Shown one piece after another: positions 5,383 to 5,834 of a DNA stretch of 5,834 nt (within the stretch, counting starts at the first letter, position 1; the number at the start of each line of letters is the position of its first letter). The stretch is from Candidatus Rhabdochlamydia sp. GTDB lineage: Bacteria; Chlamydiota; Chlamydiia; Chlamydiales; Rhabdochlamydiaceae. The DNA is taken from contig JASHXO010000032.1 in NCBI GenBank assembly GCA_030043495.1, positions 1 to 5,834 of the forward strand. Direction: 5' to 3'. A program made the position numbers and the translations under genes. The notes under the pieces were generated by a model. It did no database searches, had not been told where the DNA came from, and saw only the letters and a program-made list of their open reading frames with translations.

Positions 5383-5834
5383 TTACTCCATCGCAATCTC
5401 AGAATCCATGTTAGCATTCATCACTAAATGCTTATCGGAGGTTCCGAAAAAGCGATCTCCAAAATCTCCAAGACCGGGAACAATAAATTTTCTCTCATTG
5501 AGTTTTTCGTCCATCGTCGTCATAACGACCTTGACTTTTGGGAATCGTTCGTTGAGCAAAATAAGCCCTTCAGGAGCGACGCAAACAGAGGCGATAATAA
5601 TATTTTCTTCACGTACACCCCTATCTTTAAGTAAAGTAATAACCATTTCCAGAGTACCGCCTGTCGCAATCATCGGTTCTGTGATGACAACGTGGTTACC
5701 AGAGGCAATGTCGGGAGAAATTTTCATGTATTTAAATTGCGGCTTCGCTGTTTTTTCATCTCTTTGAATTAAAAACTTACTGATATTGGCTTCGGGAAAG
5801 TGCCACATAAACGTATCGAGCAAAGCGTCTCCGG
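5383..5834 (-). CDS. upp: Uracil phosphoribosyltransferase, C-terminal part (5' end outside window)
   Basis: The minus-strand frame is open from the right edge to TAA at 5383-5385, giving about 150 residues. Reading begins mid-gene with G-D-A-L-L-D-T-F, so the TTG at 5823 is not the start. The PRPP-binding motif appears as TEPMIATGGTLEMV (usual form DPMLATGGT), and the uracil-binding C-terminal signature as VPGLGDFGDRFFGT, both typical of Upp. IIIASVCVAPEGL also matches the family. The enzyme makes UMP from uracil and PRPP in pyrimidine salvage, in the cytoplasm. Complete Upp proteins are about 208 residues, so roughly the first 60 are missing from the window. About ten residues follow the FFGT signature (ending SEIAME), a short extra tail beyond where many Upp proteins stop. 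Start, promoter and upstream neighbour are not visible. Confidence 0.93.
   Translation of the reverse strand, partial: GDALLDTFMWHFPEANISKFLIQRDEKTAKPQFKYMKISPDIASGNHVVITEPMIATGGTLEMVITLLKDRGVREENIIIASVCVAPEGLILLNERFPKVKVVMTTMDEKLNERKFIVPGLGDFGDRFFGTSDKHLVMNANMDSEIAME

Overview
The window reads as a stretch of bacterial chromosome with moderate-to-low GC. It is a patchwork of single-copy, mostly unrelated metabolic enzymes, with no transposase, integrase, CRISPR array, rRNA or tRNA that I can see. The Nudix protein has a clear N-terminal signal peptide and the SMP-30-type lactonase a possible one, which suggests a Gram-negative-type cell. A canonical (eukaryote-like) PARG and a MESH1-like alarmone hydrolase would suit a host-associated or amoeba-associated bacterium, possibly in the Chlamydiae-like range. 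That assignment is inference only; no marker gene here fixes the taxon.

Layout, left to right. (1) The C-terminal part of a poly(ADP-ribose) glycohydrolase enters from the left edge (1-342, +). (2) A YhdN-type aldo/keto reductase follows on the same strand (405-1412, +). (3) A small HD-domain (p)ppGpp-hydrolase-like protein lies convergent to it (1409-2071, -); the two genes share the palindromic tetranucleotide TTAA as their stop codons. (4) Just upstream of the hydrolase on the minus strand is a 43-codon remnant that looks like the N-terminus of an NTF2/SnoaL-like protein (2101-2232), preceded by a very good sigma-70 promoter (TAGACA-17 bp-TATAAT). (5) An SMP-30/gluconolactonase-family beta-propeller enzyme follows (2331-3617, -), with an uncertain N-terminus. 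(6) An AT-rich divergent control region (3618-3790) carries a 16-bp perfect palindrome over the -10 element of the next gene. (7) Next is a Nudix hydrolase with a signal peptide (3791-4339, +). (8) A YdfG-type short-chain dehydrogenase follows (4515-5279, +). (9) The C-terminal two-thirds or so of uracil phosphoribosyltransferase runs off the right edge (5383-5834, -).

The genes do not form one pathway. Loose themes are nucleotide turnover (PARG, alarmone hydrolase, Nudix, upp) and NADP-linked carbonyl chemistry (aldo/keto reductase, SDR). No stretch longer than 300 bases lacks a gene. The points most worth following are the alarmone hydrolase behind a decayed gene's promoter, the exported Nudix enzyme with a palindromic operator-like site, and the ambiguous antisense ORF pair at 3417-3661.
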